Assembly: GCA_963675135.1 (NCBI GenBank)
Contig: OY776129.1
Coordinates: 41,580,141 to 41,644,140 of the forward strand
DNA length: 64,000 nt
Reading direction: 5' to 3'
From: Galeopsis tetrahit
Lineage: Eukaryota; Streptophyta; Magnoliopsida; Lamiales; Lamiaceae
Shown here one piece after another: positions 59,741 to 64,000 of this stretch. A model generated the notes under the pieces. That model saw only the letters and a list, made by a program, of their open reading frames with translations. It had not been told where the DNA came from and did no database searches. Position 1 is the stretch's first letter. Each line of letters opens with the position of its first letter. The position numbers were made by a program, and so were the translations under genes.

Positions 59741-60229
59741 TATTAAAATTAAATTAGTGTTTGTTAGAGTAAAATTAAAATTCAACCAACGCATCTCTAT
59801 CAAATCAATTTCAATCAACTTAAATTAGAAATGTGAAGATTTGATTTTTTTTTTGAAGGTATTAATGGTGAAGATTTGGTTATTCATGGAGAAGGAAAAA
59901 ACTTGAAGCACAATTAATGGTGTTAATGGTTGCAGCACAAATTACGTTTCAAATTAGATATAATGATGATGTGCCATAATTATGTGCATTGGAGAATTAA
60001 TTAATTGGTCGTTTACACGTGTTGATTAGCGAGAAAGCGGAGATAAGCATGTGTGAGTTAATTAATTAATATTTAATCATTATCTTTAATTAATTTTAAT
60101 TAAGGGTATAACGGTCATTAAGTAATTAATAAAATATTAATTAAATAAAAAAAAAGAATATGTATGTACAGATTCTGTACACAGATCATTACCGATTTTA
60201 GTATCATTACCATACTAAAAATCTGAATG
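59741..60229. other. AT-rich intergenic DNA
   Basis: No gene is supported. There is a short dyad, gtacagattctgtac, near 60167-60181. Confidence 0.4.
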
Positions 60230-60673
60230 TAGCAAAAAATATCAGCATTTTCCTACACGTAAAGGCAGTAGGTTGAAATTGTCGATGGATATTTTTCTGA
60301 CCGACCAAAATTATTGATTGTACAATTTGTGTTGTGGCAATGGAGTTTCTAGAGTCCTATGACAAGATCTCCAAACTTAGAAAGTGATTTGATGTCAACC
60401 GTGTATTTTTGTTATGTTCTTAATTCGTGCAATAGTTTCCTTTTGAATCCCCTTTTCTTTTTGGTATAAACTCACGACAGTGTTGGGCCATAGGACTAGA
60501 GTTTCGAACTTTGATTATTTATAGCTTTGAAGTTTCACTTTGTAAGAGGTTGTTGAATTTTGAATTGGTTTGAATAAAGTTGAGTTCGTCACCTAGTATA
60601 CGTAGTATCAAAGTGTTCGTCTCGTTCTATTTTAACCTTCCGCTACGTCAGTTTGTATCACGAGACAGGTACG

Positions 60674-61673
60674 ATGCCTCCCCGCTGCCAGCCCCCCCTT
60701 GACGCCGCCGCCGATGCCCAACGTGATGTCGTCGCTGGGTTGGGTCGTCAAGTGGCCGCCCTCACGGCAGGCCTCGAGGAGCTTCGCCAAGCCGTTGCCA
60801 ACAACGTCCCGGATAGGCAAAACGATTGGCATCCACCCAGACCCCATGTTGGATCTGGACGATGATGAGGAAACCATGTCGGACATCAACCCCTTCGCCC
60901 CCCTCACCCGTGAGCCCAAGCTGCGAGGAGACGATGATCGACGATGGGAGAATGGTTTCAAACATGAGATCCCTGAATTCATCGGAGGTCTCGACCCATG
61001 TGACTTCTTAGATTGGATTACCACGGTGGAGGACATCTTGGATTTCAAGACTGTCCCAGACAATCGACGAGTGGCTTTGGTGGCGATCCGTTTCCGCCAA
61101 TGGGCCTCGGCGTGGTGGCAACAAATCAAACAATCATGTATGCGCGAAGGCAAGCCACAGATTGTTTCATAGGGGAAATTCCGCAAACACATGGAACGCG
61201 AATTCCTCCCCCACAACTATGCGAGCACACTTTATCAGCGATTACACTCTCTCCGCCAGGGCACGCGGTCGATTGATGCCTACACGGAGGAGTTCTATCA
61301 ATTTATGTCTCGAATTGATGTTCGCGACTCACAGGCACAACTGGTATCCCGTTATTTGGGTGGCCTGAAACCTGCCATCCAAGAAACACTGGCTCTACTC
61401 GTCCCCTTGTCCGTCTCTGAAGCGCATCAGCGAGCTCTATTGCTCGAACAACAGCTTGCTCGGCGACCCAGTGGCACAAGAGGCTTTCCTGCTCGCTTCC
61501 AGTCGTCTACCCCCTCGGCGGCTGCCGCCCATCGACCACCAACACACAGCCCTAGAGAGACGATTGTAAAGATCGTGTCTTCCTCGCTGCGATGTTTTGG
61601 TTGTGGTGAACTTGGTCACCGCCGCTCCGCCTGCCCACGTGCTCGGCAGCGAGCACTACTCATTGATGACTAG
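60674..61673 (+). pseudogene. Gypsy gag with zinc knuckle, broken
   Basis: It starts at ATG 60674 (MPPRCQPPLDAAADAQRDVV). A frameshift occurs near 60820-60840, and the capsid-like part continues (HEIPEFIGGLDPCDFLDWI, then WWQQIKQS). A TAG lies at 61170, followed by FLPHNYASTLYQRLHSLRQG and the retrotransposon-gag helices. A CCHC knuckle, CFGCGELGHRRSAC, lies near 61592-61633, and the frame ends in TAG at 61671. In the family Gag packages the RNA; this copy cannot be translated whole. Confidence 0.88.
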
Positions 61674-61715
61674 GAAACTAGTGGTTACGAGGGTCCCCCT
61701 GTTTTTGACACTGAC

Positions 61716-62156
61716 ATGATGAAGGATCTGCCCGTGGAACACGTCGATGGGGACGTGGGCCAACTTCTCATCATTCGTCGTGCCTGCCTAACTCCTAAAG
61801 ACCCTGCAGCGGCCGACGCCCAACGTCACCACATCTTCTCCTCTACCTGCACTATTGAGAGTAAGGTGTGTCGCTTTATTATTGATTCGGGTTCTTGTGA
61901 AAATGTGATCGCCACGGATGTTGTTAGTAAGTTGAATTTAACATCTGAACCACACCCCTCCCCTTATACTTTGGCTTGGATTCAACGTGAGAATTTGATT
62001 ATTGTTGATCATCGGGTGTTAGTATCTTTTTCTATTGGCCACAAGTACATGGATTCAATTTAGTGCAACATGGTGCCCATTGACACGTGTCACTTACTGC
62101 TCGGCCACCCATGGCAGTTTGACCGCTCAGCGGTACATGACGGGCGTTTAAACACC
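61716..62156 (+). pseudogene. Gypsy aspartic protease region
   Basis: It contains the retropepsin motif IIDSGSCENVIA, followed by VSKLNLTSEPHPSPYTLAWI. The frame stops at TAG 62061, continues as MVPIDTCHLLLGHPWQFDRS in the same frame, and is cut at 62157 by a MITE. The linker resumes after 62656 (SFLFDGAKIVLHSS). Confidence 0.85.
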
Positions 62157-62159
62157 TAG

Positions 62160-62653
62160 GGTGTGTTTGTTTAGGGATTGACCCATCCGGATTTGGATGG
62201 GCCATCCCCCATCCCATCCCTCTCCATCCCTCTCCATCCAAATATCCATCTCAATACCCATCCACCCCTATAATACACCTATATACCTATTTTTATACCA
62301 TTACATCATCATATTTTTATATTAATTACTCATTTTCTTTCCTATTTTTTCTTCCACACATTTATTCTCTTTCCTACTTTTCTTCCACACATTTATTCTC
62401 TCTCCTACTTTTCTTCCACACATTTATTCTCTTTCCTACTTTTCTTCCTTACACTAATTACTCTACTAACTAACAATAATAAAATAATACAACATCACTA
62501 TTGATTTGACATAAAGTTCTCCATCCACATCTATTTTTCAATCTCTATCCAAACACAATTTTTATTCAATTACTATTCATGGATTACCCCCATCCACATT
62601 TTTCAAATCCCCATCCCCATCCCATCCACCACAATCCCTAAACAAACAGCCCC
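62160..62653. mobile_element. Tourist-like MITE inside the gypsy element
   Basis: Left end gggtgtgtttgtttagggat and right end atccctaaacaaacagcccc are inverted. The 3-bp flank cta occurs at 62157-62159 and 62654-62656. Subterminal parts are rich in ccatcc. A degenerate 33-bp repeat (ctcctacttttcttccacac) occurs about four times at 62336-62450. Confidence 0.88.
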
Positions 62654-62868
62654 CTACAGTTTTCTTTTCGATGGGGCGAAAATAGTATTGCACTCTTCGT
62701 CACCGTCTCCCGATCCCAGGAACCCTACAGTGTTGGTAATGGCCAAGACTGAGTTCTTGAGGGAATTGGCGACCTCAAAGTGGTGTATGCTGATCGTGGG
62801 AGTTGAGACTCTCGAACACGGTTCTGTTATTCCTCCGTAAGTACAAGTCCTGATTGATGAGTTTATAG

Positions 62869-63618
62869 ATGTTTTCCCCCAATGAATTACCTCAAGGGCT
62901 CCCACCCCTTCAAGACATTCAAGATCACATTGATTTGTTGTCGGGAGCGTCCCTTCCTAACCGACCACACTACCGGATGAGCCCGATCGAACATGCTGAA
63001 TTGCGGTGCCAAGTGGAGGAGCTCCTTGGCCGAGTAGTAGTGCCTCAGAGTTTGAGTCTTTGCGCGGTACCCGCACTACTCATACTGAAGAAAGATGCTT
63101 CCTGGAGGATGTGTGTTGATAGTCGGGCTATCAACAAAATCATAGTCTGCTATCGGTTCCGTATTCCAAGATTAGACGGTCTCTTGGATCAATTGAGTTG
63201 AGCGTCTTATTTTAGCAAACTTGACCTCCGAAGTGGATACCACCAGATTCGTATTCACCCGGGGGATGAATGGAAGACTGCCTTTAAGACTCGTGAAGGC
63301 CTATTTCAATGGTTGGTTATGTCGTTTGGACTATCGAACGCGCTGAGCACCTTCATGTGGGTAATGAATCAGGCTTTGCGCGCTCTAATTAGCACTTGTG
63401 TGGTGGTGTACTTTGATGACATTTTGGTTTACATCAAGACGAGGAAGGAACACGTGTTGCATTTAAAGTCTGTTCTTCTGATTTCACGCGTCGAAAAGTT
63501 TTATGCGGCCACCGCGAAGTGTTTATTTTGCATCGAGACAGTTTTATTTCTGGGTTATATCATCTCTTCGAAGGGCATTCAAGTCGATAACTCTAAAATC
63601 ACCGCCATAAGGGATTAG
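62869..63618 (+). pseudogene. Gypsy reverse transcriptase, broken
   Basis: Motifs include [42 protein letters not shown] and the catalytic YFDDILVY near 63409-63432. A TGA at 63199 interrupts it before KLDL, and TAG at 63616 ends it. Similarity resumes weakly as the RT thumb up to about 63670. Confidence 0.9.
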
Positions 63619-63719
63619 CCCCAGCCGACCAACATCACGGAAGCGAGGAGCTTTCATGGCCTACCCTCGTATTATCTGCTCATCATGCTTTCATGGCCCC
63701 AGTAGTTCACTCGTTTTAT

Positions 63720-64000
63720 CGGTCGAGTACGTCGAATAGAGTGGTCGATGCACTAATTCGGCGAGCACTAGTGGTGGCGGATTTTGCATTTCTATCTCGG
63801 GTCTGGAACTTTTGGGAGAACAGTATCCATCGGACAAATTCTTTGGCCCCACCTTGGATCAAGTGGCAGCTGGCGACCACATTGATTTTGCCCAGATCGA
63901 TGGGTTCCTTTTCAAAGGCACTCGTCTTTGCATCCCGGACACGAGTCTTCGTCTTCGCCTCATTGTCGAATTGCATGGTGCAGGGCATGTGGGGCGTGAT
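63720..64000 (+). pseudogene. Gypsy integrase amino-terminal region, RNase H missing
   Basis: A short NRVVDAL-like stretch, which normally follows RNase H, appears at about 63735, only some 60-100 bases after the RT. A frame then reads LLGEQYPSDKFFGPTLDQV and the integrase zinc-finger histidines (VELHGAGHVG) before the window ends. About 400 bases of RNase H coding sequence are therefore deleted. Confidence 0.75.

Larger units (their letters stand above)
60230..64000 (+). mobile_element. Decayed Ty3/gypsy retrotransposon, right side cut by window
   Basis: Gag with zinc knuckle, aspartic protease, RT and an integrase zinc-binding motif follow in gypsy order on the plus strand. It is markedly GC-richer than its surroundings. 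A PBS-like agtatcaaagtg lies at 60604-60615, and the sequence before it reads like LTR DNA, but its left limit is a guess. Several stops, a frameshift, a MITE insertion and a deletion make it immobile. Confidence 0.85.

Noticed and set aside
63716..63988. Minus-strand ORF at the right edge
   Set aside because: Antisense to the gypsy integrase region.

Overview
This window is a stretch of eukaryotic, almost certainly dicot plant, nuclear DNA. The evidence is AT-rich non-coding sequence, GT-AG introns, two plant-type CHX cation/proton antiporter genes, copia and gypsy LTR retrotransposons primed from initiator-Met tRNA, Helitron-like termini, and many MITEs with the Stowaway-like CTCCCTCC(G/A)TCC end. 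The species cannot be named from the sequence alone. No prokaryotic operon, CRISPR array, rRNA or tRNA gene was seen.

Layout. Positions 1-5.4 kb hold a minus-strand Sirevirus-like LTR cut by the window edge, abutting a decayed plus-strand copia element. Positions 6.5-20.9 kb are a tandem duplication of a CHX antiporter gene, both copies on the minus strand (6542-10133 and 15858-20421), each with a conserved upstream region. Between them lie a broken DUF7870/FkbM-like methyltransferase gene and a TIR-like element flanked by a 191-bp direct duplication. The second CHX copy carries MITE insertions in two introns and has lost an aspartate in the transport core. Positions 23.2-53.9 kb read as two nested Helitrons of one family. 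The inner one hosts a complete, very young 15.0-kb Sirevirus (26789-41816) with near-identical LTRs, a 5-bp target duplication, gag, pol and an unusually large third ORF of 1595 codons. That ORF has its own TATA-like box and leader-like sequence. The same region also contains Mutator-like elements with perfect 9-bp target duplications and hAT-like elements. Positions 53.9-64 kb hold a copia LTR remnant, a detached gag fragment, a 2.7-kb element with 281-bp inverted ends, two tandem-repeat arrays (about 160 bp and 59 bp units), and a decayed Ty3/gypsy element interrupted by a Tourist-like MITE and lacking its RNase H region.

Functional reading. Only the two CHX genes look like host protein-coding genes that could work. 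They would encode endomembrane or plasma-membrane monovalent cation/proton exchangers, and the second may be impaired. The Sirevirus is the one mobile element that looks structurally complete. Its gag and pol are both open but are separated by stop codons and a frame change, and its third ORF may be expressed independently. Coordinates of transposon ends were read by eye. Where a target duplication is quoted, both copies were read directly in the sequence.
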